Source: Sphaerochaeta sp. UBA5849
GTDB lineage: Bacteria > Spirochaetota > Spirochaetia > Sphaerochaetales > Sphaerochaetaceae
NCBI GenBank assembly: GCA_002432715.1
Contig: DJGJ01000025.1
Span: forward strand, 1-11,338
Direction of reading: 5' to 3'
DNA: 11,338 nt
Part shown: positions 1 to 6,262 of the stretch, one piece after another
Numbering within the stretch: the first letter of the stretch is position 1
Layout: each line of letters begins with the position of its first letter
The notes under the pieces: generated by a model
The model's input: the letters and a program-made list of their open reading frames with translations, nothing else
What the model was told of the DNA's origin: nothing
Databases searched by the model: none
Program-made: the position numbers and the translations under genes

Positions 1-1383
1 ATTCCAGCAGAGGATGAGATTCTAGATACATCACCATGTATCGGCTCCTCATATTTTACTGCTTCTGATGATTCTGACAACGATGAGCTTCACGATGAGA
101 ACGAGCAGGATGAGCTTGAGACAGCTGATGAACTCGCTGCTCTTGATGAACAGCCGAGCTTGTTTGATTTTGATGATGACGATCTTGATCATTATGAGGA
201 CCAAGATGGGGAAGGGGATGAATATGAGCTGGAAGCCTATTGCATCCTCGAACCTGCCATTGAACATGATGATGAGGACGATGATGTCCAAGAGGATTAC
301 TTGAACTTTGCTGACGAGGACGCGGAGGATGGAACTGAAGAATTCTCCGAATTGTTCCACACCGGTGACGCTGATGAAGACGACGAAGACGATCTGGTGT
401 CCATGCTCCAGACAGATAAGGAAGAACCAGAGCCGGTTGTCAGCAAGCCTTCCTCGCCATTCTCCTTCTTTTCCCATCTCTCCGATATTGCAAAAGGTGG
501 TTCCAGTCCTGTAGAGAAGAAACCAGAGCCAGTCCTCCAAAACGCTATCCAAACTGAATCCGGGCTTGCATTTGATGAAGATACGCCACTATCCGAACTA
601 ATTGACCAAGAACAGGAGCCTGTGGTAGAGCAGGAGCCTGTGGTTCCCATTGGGGAAAAGCTTGCTCGAGATAAGGACGAGCCTTCGGAAAAAACAGAGG
701 GGCAACCGTTTCATCCGGATTATCGCCTCGCAATGCCGCCTGACTTCAGAAGTCAGAACAAGCAGGAAACTGTCAAGGAAGGCAAGGAAGAGGAAAAGCT
801 TGGGCTCACGCCTCCTGCAATCCCTCGCTTTATTCTTGCAGACAGGATTGCAAAAACCGGAGGCAAGGAAGCAGTTCCTGCTGATGCAGAGAAAAGCATG
901 CCTGCTGCCATGGTACAATTGGAGGAAGTCGAGAGTTCCTTCGATGGAGATCTTCCATTCACAATCAGGGAAATATTGGGGAAATTGAAAGAGAATTCCC
1001 CTACTTTATTTTTTGAATTCTGCAAGAACGCAGAGCCTCAGCTGCTCATGGGGACATCGTCTTTGATCGAGCAGGCTCGCCAGGCACAGAATACAGACAA
1101 TAAAGATAAGATGTTCACCATTCCCGGCATCGATCTTACCGTGGTGCTGATGGCTGGAAAAGGGGACATGCTGAGGGCTTGGGATCGGAGAAACAATGTC
1201 GGGGCCATAATGTATACTCAAGGCAAGACAGTTTGGAATGTCCTGTATTTGGGATACACCCATGCCGGGACGCTCTATCATGCCGAGGAGAAGACGATCA
1301 AGTTCGAGGACTTCTCGCAGTCGGACTGGAAATATGTAGTCAACTTGGGTGAACGAATCCTGGAGAAGAAAAGAATACGATGA
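1..1383 (+). CDS. Acidic protein of unknown function, 5'-truncated by the window edge
   Basis: The frame is open from base 1 to the TGA at 1381-1383, giving 460 visible residues. The true start lies off the left edge; a TTG at 160 is an internal codon, not a convincing start. I do not recognise the family. The first 140 visible residues hold about 60 Asp/Glu and only one Lys, no Arg, so this part is probably disordered. A Pro/Glu/Lys/Ser-rich linker follows (about 420-920), including a duplicated EQEPVV at 610-645. The last 150 residues or so (from about 930) look folded, with mixed hydrophobic and aromatic patterning and several Trp and Tyr residues (for example TVWNVLYLGYTHAGTLYH). No signal peptide or membrane segment is visible. 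The stop overlaps the start of the phosphatase gene (ATGA), so the two are probably co-translated. Coding status is well supported; function is unknown. Confidence 0.8.
   Translation: MPAEDEILDTSPCIGSSYFTASDDSDNDELHDENEQDELETADELAALDEQPSLFDFDDDDLDHYEDQDGEGDEYELEAYCILEPAIEHDDEDDDVQEDYLNFADEDAEDGTEEFSELFHTGDADEDDEDDLVSMLQTDKEEPEPVVSKPSSPFSFFSHLSDIAKGGSSPVEKKPEPVLQNAIQTESGLAFDEDTPLSELIDQEQEPVVEQEPVVPIGEKLARDKDEPSEKTEGQPFHPDYRLAMPPDFRSQNKQETVKEGKEEEKLGLTPPAIPRFILADRIAKTGGKEAVPADAEKSMPAAMVQLEEVESSFDGDLPFTIREILGKLKENSPTLFFEFCKNAEPQLLMGTSSLIEQARQAQNTDNKDKMFTIPGIDLTVVLMAGKGDMLRAWDRRNNVGAIMYTQGKTVWNVLYLGYTHAGTLYHAEEKTIKFEDFSQSDWKYVVNLGERILEKKRIR
610..645 (+). repeat. Two tandem 18-base units encoding EQEPVV twice
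   Basis: Two adjacent 18-base units (610-627 and 628-645) differ at only a few bases and keep the frame, each encoding EQEPVV. They lie in the low-complexity linker of the acidic protein. The repeat is a small in-frame duplication and a possible site of length variation between strains. Confidence 0.8.
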
Positions 1384-2177
1384 ATAAAACAGATCTCATT
1401 TCCCGCCATCTGGAGGTAGCCTTGCAGGCAGCAAGATTGGCTGGTTCCTTGGTACTTGAGGCGGGAAAGAATCCCCATATCGAAGTACACAACAAGCATC
1501 AGAATGACTTTGTTACTGATGCAGACCTTGCCTGTGAGCAACTCATCATTTCGACCATCAGGCAGACGTTTCCCGATGATACGATTTTTGGTGAAGAGAC
1601 AGGTACGAACGGGAATGCAAGCCATGGTCGCTGGATTCTGGATCCCATCGATGGTACTACCAATTTTTTCCGGTCGCTTCCCAATTACACGATCAGCATC
1701 GCTTGGGAACTCGAACCATTTCATCCGCTTGTGGGTGTGGTGTTCAATCCAAGGCAGGAGGAACTCTTTTGGGGCAGCGAAGGTGGAGGGGCCTATCTGA
1801 ATGGACAGAGGATTGCTGTATCTTGTGTAACGGATTTCTCAAAAGCCCTGTTGGTCTGTGCTCCTCCCCATCGACAACATGATCTAGTCGAAGGGTACTT
1901 TAATACTGCACAGAGACTGTTTTTGGCTGTAAGCGACTTTCGCTCGTTCGGCTCCTGTGCATTGGAACTGGCTTATATCGCAGCAGGGAGGCTGGATGGG
2001 TACTATGAGCTTTGCCTCGGCTATTATGATATGGCCGCCGGCATGCTGCTGGTCCGTGAAGCCGGAGGAGAGGTGGCAAACGCCAATCCCGAGATGCCGT
2101 TTACTGATATCCGATGCGATTTGATCGCTTCAAATGGCTTGATTCACCAGCAAATATTGCATATGGTTCACCCATGA
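1380..2177 (+). CDS. Inositol monophosphatase family protein
   Basis: The 265-residue product is full length for the FIG superfamily of Mg-dependent, Li-sensitive sugar and inositol phosphatases. The metal-binding residues are visible: D49 in DFVTDAD, E72 in GEE, and D88 and D91 in WILDPIDGTTNF (85-96). D217 in YYDMAAG sits where most members have WD followed by AAG; the usual Trp is Tyr here, but the catalytic Asp is kept. The LLVREAGGEV stretch after it is also typical. The enzyme should be cytosolic and release phosphate from inositol-1-phosphate or a related phosphomonoester. FBPase, NADP(H) phosphatase or CysQ-like activity cannot be excluded. The start at 1380 overlaps the upstream stop by 4 bases (ATGA) and has only a weak upstream purine stretch, suggesting translational coupling. 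Its own stop overlaps the start of the HAD phosphatase gene in the same way. Confidence 0.93.
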   Translation: MNKTDLISRHLEVALQAARLAGSLVLEAGKNPHIEVHNKHQNDFVTDADLACEQLIISTIRQTFPDDTIFGEETGTNGNASHGRWILDPIDGTTNFFRSLPNYTISIAWELEPFHPLVGVVFNPRQEELFWGSEGGGAYLNGQRIAVSCVTDFSKALLVCAPPHRQHDLVEGYFNTAQRLFLAVSDFRSFGSCALELAYIAAGRLDGYYELCLGYYDMAAGMLLVREAGGEVANANPEMPFTDIRCDLIASNGLIHQQILHMVHP

Positions 2178-2818
2178 ATTTCAAACTCGCAATATTTGAC
2201 CTCGACGGGACCTTGATGAACACTTCACCAGGCATCTTTGCATCGGCAAATGCTACTGTTGAACGGTTGGGTTTGGAACCTGAACACGATCTGAAACAGT
2301 TGAGCAAGTTCATCGGACCTCCCATAACCCAATGTTTTGTGAAAGTTTATGATCTTGATCCCTCCTTGATCGATCAGGCTGTGGTTATCTACCGCAAGGA
2401 GTATGACGAGCATGGAAGATTCAATGCGACTCCCTATGAAAAGATAGAAGATACGCTGGATGCGTTGAAGAAGAGCGGGTATTTGCTTGCAGTGGGCACC
2501 CTGAAGTACGAGCCGCTTGCACGACAAATGATGGAGCATTTTGGCCTTGCCCCCTATTTTGATTCCATTCGAGGAGCCAATGAATCATCTTCACTGTCCA
2601 AAGCTGACATTGTCCGGAAGGTCCTGGATGACCTCGGCGTTCAAAGGCAGGATGCTGTTCTCATCGGAGACACGACACACGACCAGAAAGGTGCAGAGGA
2701 AGCCGGTGTAGCCTTCATCGCAGTTGACTGGGGATTTGGATTTCCCAAGGGGATGGAGAAAGAGCCGTCCATGTATGCAATGGCTCGCGAAGTTGAGGAT
2801 CTGCTTACGCTTTTGTAA
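2174..2818 (+). CDS. HAD-superfamily phosphatase, phosphoglycolate phosphatase-like
   Basis: The start is ATG 2174, giving 214 residues beginning MNFKLAIFDLDGT. It overlaps the IMPase stop by 4 bases; an upstream in-frame ATG at 2114 would add a non-homologous extension read from inside the IMPase gene. All four HAD motifs are present: nucleophile and acid D9 and D11 (DLDGT), Thr109 in VGTLK, Lys143 in SKADIV, and D166 and D170 in GDTTHD. The helical insert between motifs I and II fits a C1-cap subfamily I enzyme of the Gph/PpaX/5'-nucleotidase-like group. It should dephosphorylate a small phosphomonoester in the cytosol; phosphoglycolate, nucleotide or pyrophosphate are all possible. Pairing with an IMPase gene suggests a shared phosphate-ester salvage role, but that is inference. 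Its 3' end overlaps the convergent reductase gene by 14 bases. Confidence 0.9.
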   Translation: MNFKLAIFDLDGTLMNTSPGIFASANATVERLGLEPEHDLKQLSKFIGPPITQCFVKVYDLDPSLIDQAVVIYRKEYDEHGRFNATPYEKIEDTLDALKKSGYLLAVGTLKYEPLARQMMEHFGLAPYFDSIRGANESSSLSKADIVRKVLDDLGVQRQDAVLIGDTTHDQKGAEEAGVAFIAVDWGFGFPKGMEKEPSMYAMAREVEDLLTLL

Positions 2819-2829
2819 GAAGATTCCTC
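2795..2829. terminator. Imperfect hairpin over the convergent gene ends (possible bidirectional terminator)
   Basis: The inverted repeat is centred on the overlapping stop codons of the HAD and reductase genes. Pairs are 2795-2799 with 2825-2829, 2800-2802 with 2821-2823 and 2804-2808 with 2815-2819. There is one bulged T (2824), one G-A mismatch and a 6-base loop at 2809-2814. That gives 13 pairs in total. Neither side has a following T tract, so intrinsic termination is not certain. Its position between two converging transcripts is what suggests the role. Confidence 0.4.
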
Positions 2830-3335
2830 GCTTGCTCGAGAGCCTCTTCATTCTCTTTGGCAGGATTGTCATCACCGGCGCAAACCGGTAAATAGCCGGC
2901 AAATTGCATGGCGGTATACTCGCATATCGCCTCGAACTGTTCCCTGATCAAGCGATATTGCACTCCATCGAGTGTGTCTTCCCCTGTTGCAATCACATAG
3001 AGTCTCTTGCCCTTGAAATCATCAAGTTTGAGCTGGTACAGCCTATCGATGAACAGCTTCAGTTGTGCCGAGAAGCCCCACCAATACACCGGGGTGGCAA
3101 AACAGATTGCGTCACTTTCCCTGAATGCCTGGCACAGGTCATTCATTTCATCTTCGATTACACAGCGAAAATGAGTCTTGCACCATCTGCAATCACGGCA
3201 GGGCTCAAGATGTTCATCCTGCAGGAATACCTCTTTCAGGGTGTAGGTTTGTTTGGCTGCTTGGGCAAAAGTTTTCGCCAGCGTCGTACTGTTTCCCCGT
3301 TTCCTGGGACTGGAGTAGATCATCATCATTTGCAT
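2805..3335 (-). CDS. Flavodoxin-fold NAD(P)H-dependent FMN reductase, iron-sulfur flavoprotein-like
   Basis: From ATG 3335 the product is 176 residues, close to the usual length of this family. A phosphate-binding loop SSPRKRGNST (8-17) follows the first beta strand, and TPVYWWGFSAQLKLFIDR (81-98) matches the second FMN-contact loop and the helix after it. C46, C49, C52 and C58 (CRDCRWCKTHFRC) form a CX2CX2CX5C cluster, the compact pattern of iron-sulfur flavoproteins (Isf), so it may bind a 4Fe-4S cluster as well as FMN. A role in electron transfer or redox detoxification in the cytosol is likely; the partner is unknown. The start is uncertain: upstream in-frame TTG codons at 3383 and 3350 would add up to 16 residues, ATG codons at 3329, 3326 and 3323 would shorten it, and no choice has a strong Shine-Dalgarno site. 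It is divergent from ridA and convergent with the HAD gene. Confidence 0.88.
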   Translation of the reverse strand: MQMMMIYSSPRKRGNSTTLAKTFAQAAKQTYTLKEVFLQDEHLEPCRDCRWCKTHFRCVIEDEMNDLCQAFRESDAICFATPVYWWGFSAQLKLFIDRLYQLKLDDFKGKRLYVIATGEDTLDGVQYRLIREQFEAICEYTAMQFAGYLPVCAGDDNPAKENEEALEQARNLLTKA

Positions 3336-3383
3336 GCCACTACCATACAATGCATGCTTTCGCCTTGCAAGAGTGTCTTGCAA
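3331..3383. promoter_or_regulatory. Paired palindromic hexamers in the divergent intergenic region
   Basis: The self-complementary hexamer GCATGC occurs at 3332-3337 and 3352-3357, 20 bases apart (two helical turns). Each copy is preceded by T. The self-complementary TTGCAA occurs at 3365-3370 and 3378-3383, 13 bases apart, both inside CTTGCAA. They lie between the reductase and ridA starts, where an operator would be expected. No known regulator motif is recognised, and short palindromes can arise by chance. Confidence 0.3.
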
Positions 3384-3393
3384 AGGGTATCCT
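3365..3393 (+). promoter_or_regulatory. Candidate sigma-70-type promoter for the ridA-gcvT operon
   Basis: TTGCAA (3365-3370, 4 of 6 matches to the -35 consensus) and TATCCT (3388-3393, 4 of 6 to the -10) are 17 bases apart. The predicted transcript start near 3400 falls just ahead of the ridA ribosome binding site. It is the only reasonable promoter match I found before ridA, but the match is modest. Confidence 0.4.
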
Positions 3394-3404
3394 GCTTATG
3401 TACC

Positions 3405-3412
3405 AAGAGGAG
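3405..3412 (+). promoter_or_regulatory. Ribosome binding site of ridA
   Basis: AAGAGGAG lies 7 bases before the ATG at 3420 and 10 before the second ATG at 3423. It fixes the ridA start here and argues against the much longer in-frame extension that begins near 2904. Confidence 0.75.
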
Positions 3413-3419
3413 ATGCACA

Positions 3420-3815
3420 ATGATGTTTCAACTGAAAAAGACCCAAGTCAATACTGATAAGGCTCCTGCAGCAATCGGTCCCTACAGCCAGGCTGTCATT
3501 GCAGGTCCATTCGTTTTTACCAGCGGACAGCTGCCCGTAGACCCCAAGACCAATGAGCTCGTAGGCGGTGATGCCGCCATCCAGGCCAAGCAGGTTTTTG
3601 AGAACCTCAAGGCAGTCCTCGCCGAGGCGGGAACAGACCTGTCGAAAGCAGTGAAAGCAACTGTGTTTCTCAAGGACATGAATGATTTTGCAGCGGTAAA
3701 CCAAGTATATGCTTCGTATTTTGGTGAAGGGATCCTTCCCGCTCGGTCTGCCGTCCAAGTGGCAAAACTGCCCAAGGACGTAGCAGTTGAAATCGAGATG
3801 ATAGCCTTAGCCTGA
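3420..3815 (+). CDS. ridA: RidA family reactive intermediate/imine deaminase
   Basis: The 131-residue product matches the RidA (YjgF/YER057c/UK114) family along its full length. Hallmarks are GPYSQAV (20-26), FTSGQLPVDP (33-42), the NLKAVLAEAGTDLS helix (62-75), and the C-terminal PARSAVQVAKLPKDVAVEIE region. R109 there matches the carboxylate-binding Arg105 of E. coli RidA, and E124 its Glu120. Keeping the Arg marks it as a catalytically competent archetypal RidA. It hydrolyses 2-aminoacrylate and related enamine/imine intermediates released by PLP enzymes such as serine/threonine dehydratase, sparing other PLP enzymes. It probably acts as a cytosolic trimer. Translation can begin at either of two adjacent ATGs (3420 or 3423). 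It is first in a plus-strand operon, 16 bases ahead of gcvT, which fits a serine/glycine metabolic setting. Confidence 0.95.
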   Translation: MMFQLKKTQVNTDKAPAAIGPYSQAVIAGPFVFTSGQLPVDPKTNELVGGDAAIQAKQVFENLKAVLAEAGTDLSKAVKATVFLKDMNDFAAVNQVYASYFGEGILPARSAVQVAKLPKDVAVEIEMIALA

Positions 3816-3831
3816 AGAATGAGGAATTGTC

Positions 3832-4950
3832 ATGAAACGGACTCCATTGTATGAGCGGTACAGCACCTACCCGGGTGTAAAGCTGATTGATTTCGGCGGA
3901 TGGGAACTGCCTGTCCAATTTGCAAGCGGCATTCTCAGCGAGCACGAAGCTGTTCGTACGAAAGCCGGACTTTTCGATGTTTCGCACATGGGGGAGTGCA
4001 TGGTCAGTGGAGAGAGCGCCGACGCATACCTTGACTACCTGTGCACCAACTCGATCAGCGATATGGCCGTCGGGCAGTGCCGCTATACCCTGATGTGTTA
4101 TCCCAATGGGACGGTGGTGGACGACCTGCTCATCTACCGCCGCACCACCACCTCCTTTTTAGTAGTGATGAACGCCTCCAACACAGATAAGGACTTGGCA
4201 TGGATACAATCGGACAATCCTCACGCCCATCTTTGTCCGCAAGTAGTCGATCTCTCCGTTTCCACCGTACAGCTGGCTCTGCAAGGGCCGCTTGCCGAGC
4301 AGATCTTACGTACGCTTGTTCCTGATTGCGCCCAGATCAAGAGCTTTACCTTCAGAAGCCAGTGTGAAGTCGGTGAAGTGATGGCTCTCATCAGCCGGAC
4401 CGGGTATACAGGGGAGGACGGCTTTGAACTCTACTGCGCAGCCGATGATGGTCCTCTGCTTTGGGACACCCTGCTTGAGGCAGGCAAGGACTATGGCCTC
4501 ATCCCCTGTGGCTTGGGCAGCCGGGATACCTTGCGCATGGAAGCGAAGCTCCCCTTGTACGGGCATGAGATCAGTGACAGCATCACCCCCCTTGAAGCCA
4601 ATCTCGGAGTTTTTGTAAAGCTTGAGAAACCTGATTTCTGTGGGAAAGAAGCATTGGTGAAGCAGCAGGAAACGGGAATCCCCCGAACTCTTCGGGGCAT
4701 TGAGATGCTTGATAAGGCAGTCCCCCGCAGCGGCTACCGGGTACTGCTCGATCAGCGGGATATCGGATATGTCACCAGCGGAAACAAGAGTCCGACCTTG
4801 GGCATATTCTGTGCCTATGTGCTCATCGACCGCTCTACCAGCCTCTCATTCGGGGATGTTGTGGAAGTTGAGATTCATGGGCAGCACAAACGGGCGAAGT
4901 TGGTTCGGACCCCGTTTTACAAACGAGGAAAAAAGAACGAGCAATCTTGA
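3832..4950 (+). CDS. gcvT: Aminomethyltransferase, T-protein of the glycine cleavage system
   Basis: At 372 residues this is full length. It opens with TPLYERY and IDFGGWELPVQF. FDVSHMGE (48-55), YTLMCYPNGTVVDDLL (85-100, with the catalytic Asp at 97/98), NASN (114-117) and GYTGEDGFE (191-199) are standard folate-binding T-protein motifs. The C-terminal barrel ends in VRTPFYKR as in other GcvT proteins. It transfers the aminomethyl group carried on lipoyl-GcvH to tetrahydrofolate, giving 5,10-methylene-THF and ammonia. GAGGA at 3821-3825 supports the ATG at 3832. No gcvH, gcvPA or gcvPB is adjacent, unlike the usual cluster; they must be elsewhere, or this copy works apart from them. The stop overlaps the next gene as TTGA. 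A different folate-dependent member of the GcvT/DMGDH/YgfZ superfamily is less likely, because the T-protein motifs are intact. Confidence 0.94.
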   Translation: MKRTPLYERYSTYPGVKLIDFGGWELPVQFASGILSEHEAVRTKAGLFDVSHMGECMVSGESADAYLDYLCTNSISDMAVGQCRYTLMCYPNGTVVDDLLIYRRTTTSFLVVMNASNTDKDLAWIQSDNPHAHLCPQVVDLSVSTVQLALQGPLAEQILRTLVPDCAQIKSFTFRSQCEVGEVMALISRTGYTGEDGFELYCAADDGPLLWDTLLEAGKDYGLIPCGLGSRDTLRMEAKLPLYGHEISDSITPLEANLGVFVKLEKPDFCGKEALVKQQETGIPRTLRGIEMLDKAVPRSGYRVLLDQRDIGYVTSGNKSPTLGIFCAYVLIDRSTSLSFGDVVEVEIHGQHKRAKLVRTPFYKRGKKNEQS

Positions 4951-6254
4951 AGATACGAGTACAAAACTACGCCCCTGAGGGGTTTATTGCGCTGGATAAT
5001 TCCGCTCTGATATACCCTCCGACTGAGGCTGTATATAATGCAAATACATTCAGAGTCTCCTTGGATTTGAGTTTTACGATCAAGAAGGAGATTCTTGAGC
5101 AAGCGGTTCACGATATGCTCGAGCGGTGTTCCTATGCAAAGGTGAGTCTGCATGCAGGCTTCTTCTGGTATTTCCTCAGTCCGAACCCCAAACAGCCGAT
5201 TGTGCATCCTGAAGGCTCATACCCAAGCGGGCGCTTCTCCTTCAAGGAGAACAACGGATATCTGTTCAAGGTATTGTATAGTGAACATCGTATAGCACTG
5301 GAGTGTTTCCATGCACTGACCGACGGCTCGGGGGCTATCGCTTATTTGAAGTTATTGGTGGAGCGGTACTGCCACCATGCAGATATTGCTGATTTCCAGT
5401 TTCCCGGTGGCTTGATTTTCAAGGCACGACCTTCCATCCAGGAGTTTAGCGACCCCTTTCAGCATCTGTATGACAAGACCCTGCCTTCGTATCCAAAAAT
5501 CAGCAAAGCCTATCACCGAAAAGGAAATGGCAGCATCGACGATCGCGTGAAAGTGATCAGTGCGAGCATATCGACCAAGCAGATCAAGGCGCGGGCGAAA
5601 GCCAGGGGCATTACCATCGGTGAATACTTGTCATCCACATACTTGTATGCATTACAGCAGTTGCAACAGCAGGAAGTGCCGGTACGAAGGCGACGAAAAC
5701 CCATCCGACTGTCGGTTCCTATGAACCTGCGCAAGATATTCGGCTATGAGACGATGCGCAATTTCACCCTGTTTGCAGTCATAGGCATAGAGCCGGCTCT
5801 TGGGTACTATACGTTTGATGAAATTGCCAAGGAAGTGCATATGCAGATGGCTATGAGCCAGGACCGCAAACGCCTGCTCAGCCAGATCCGAAGGAATGTA
5901 GGTGGTGAGCGTACGCCGTTGATTCGGTTCGCTCCCAACATGCTGAAAAACCCCTTGTTCAAGCTGCTCTCCGATTACTTGGGGGATGACCAGTACTCGG
6001 GAGTCATCTCCAATCTAGGGCAACTCGAGCTCCCACCGGCTTTGGAGGGGGTGATTCGCAGAGCGGATTTCCATCTGAGTCCAGGGCTGCTGAACAGGGT
6101 GGCCTTGGCGGTGATCGGATATCTCGATACCATTGTGGTTAACTTCACCAGCTTCCTCAACACCGATACCGAGTTGGAACGGTTGTTTTGCACCTTCATG
6201 GTTGAGGATGGAATTGAAGTCACCCTGTCGACCAATAGAGAAACTGACAGGTAG
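4947..6254 (+). CDS. Condensation-fold acyltransferase (COG4908, 'alcohol acetyltransferase'-like)
   Basis: The 435-residue protein resembles the Firmicutes family annotated alcohol acetyltransferase or NRPS-condensation-like. Family features are the N-terminal LDNSALIYPP (16-25), GFFWYFLSPNPKQPIV (71-86) and RIALECFHALTDGSGA (115-130). The last holds the active-site pattern HxxxDG (H122, D126, G127), with Phe where many members have a first His. SVPMNLRKIFGYETMRNF (256-273) and VISNLG (353-358) match the second subdomain. It should transfer an acyl group from CoA or a carrier to an alcohol or amine; the substrate is unknown. The proposed start is TTG 4947, overlapping the gcvT stop. No other in-frame ATG occurs before residue 58, and the family's conserved N-terminus begins near residue 13, so this start is close to right. 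No good Shine-Dalgarno site is present at 5-10 bases, so expression probably relies on coupling to gcvT. Confidence 0.82.
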   Translation: MKIRVQNYAPEGFIALDNSALIYPPTEAVYNANTFRVSLDLSFTIKKEILEQAVHDMLERCSYAKVSLHAGFFWYFLSPNPKQPIVHPEGSYPSGRFSFKENNGYLFKVLYSEHRIALECFHALTDGSGAIAYLKLLVERYCHHADIADFQFPGGLIFKARPSIQEFSDPFQHLYDKTLPSYPKISKAYHRKGNGSIDDRVKVISASISTKQIKARAKARGITIGEYLSSTYLYALQQLQQQEVPVRRRRKPIRLSVPMNLRKIFGYETMRNFTLFAVIGIEPALGYYTFDEIAKEVHMQMAMSQDRKRLLSQIRRNVGGERTPLIRFAPNMLKNPLFKLLSDYLGDDQYSGVISNLGQLELPPALEGVIRRADFHLSPGLLNRVALAVIGYLDTIVVNFTSFLNTDTELERLFCTFMVEDGIEVTLSTNRETDR

Positions 6255-6257
6255 GAG
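6252..6257 (+). promoter_or_regulatory. Shine-Dalgarno site over the acyltransferase stop
   Basis: TAGGAG contains the acyltransferase TAG stop (6252-6254) and ends 5 bases before ATG 6263. It fixes the start of the zinc-ribbon gene and ties its translation to the upstream gene. Confidence 0.7.
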
Positions 6258-6262
6258 CAACT

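Noticed and set aside
49..552. 167-codon minus-strand frame opposite the acidic protein
   Set aside because: It is a by-product of repeated GAT/GAG codons, whose complement reads as Ile, Leu and Val. The plus frame is coupled to the next gene.
2101..2173. Upstream ATG at 2114 as the HAD start
   Set aside because: The HAD fold begins at MNFKLAIFDLDGT (ATG 2174), which has the ATGA overlap. The extension reads out of frame through the end of the IMPase gene.
2904..3419. Long in-frame N-terminal extension of ridA starting near 2904
   Set aside because: It runs antisense through the reductase gene. RidA homology begins only at 3420, right after a strong AAGAGGAG site.
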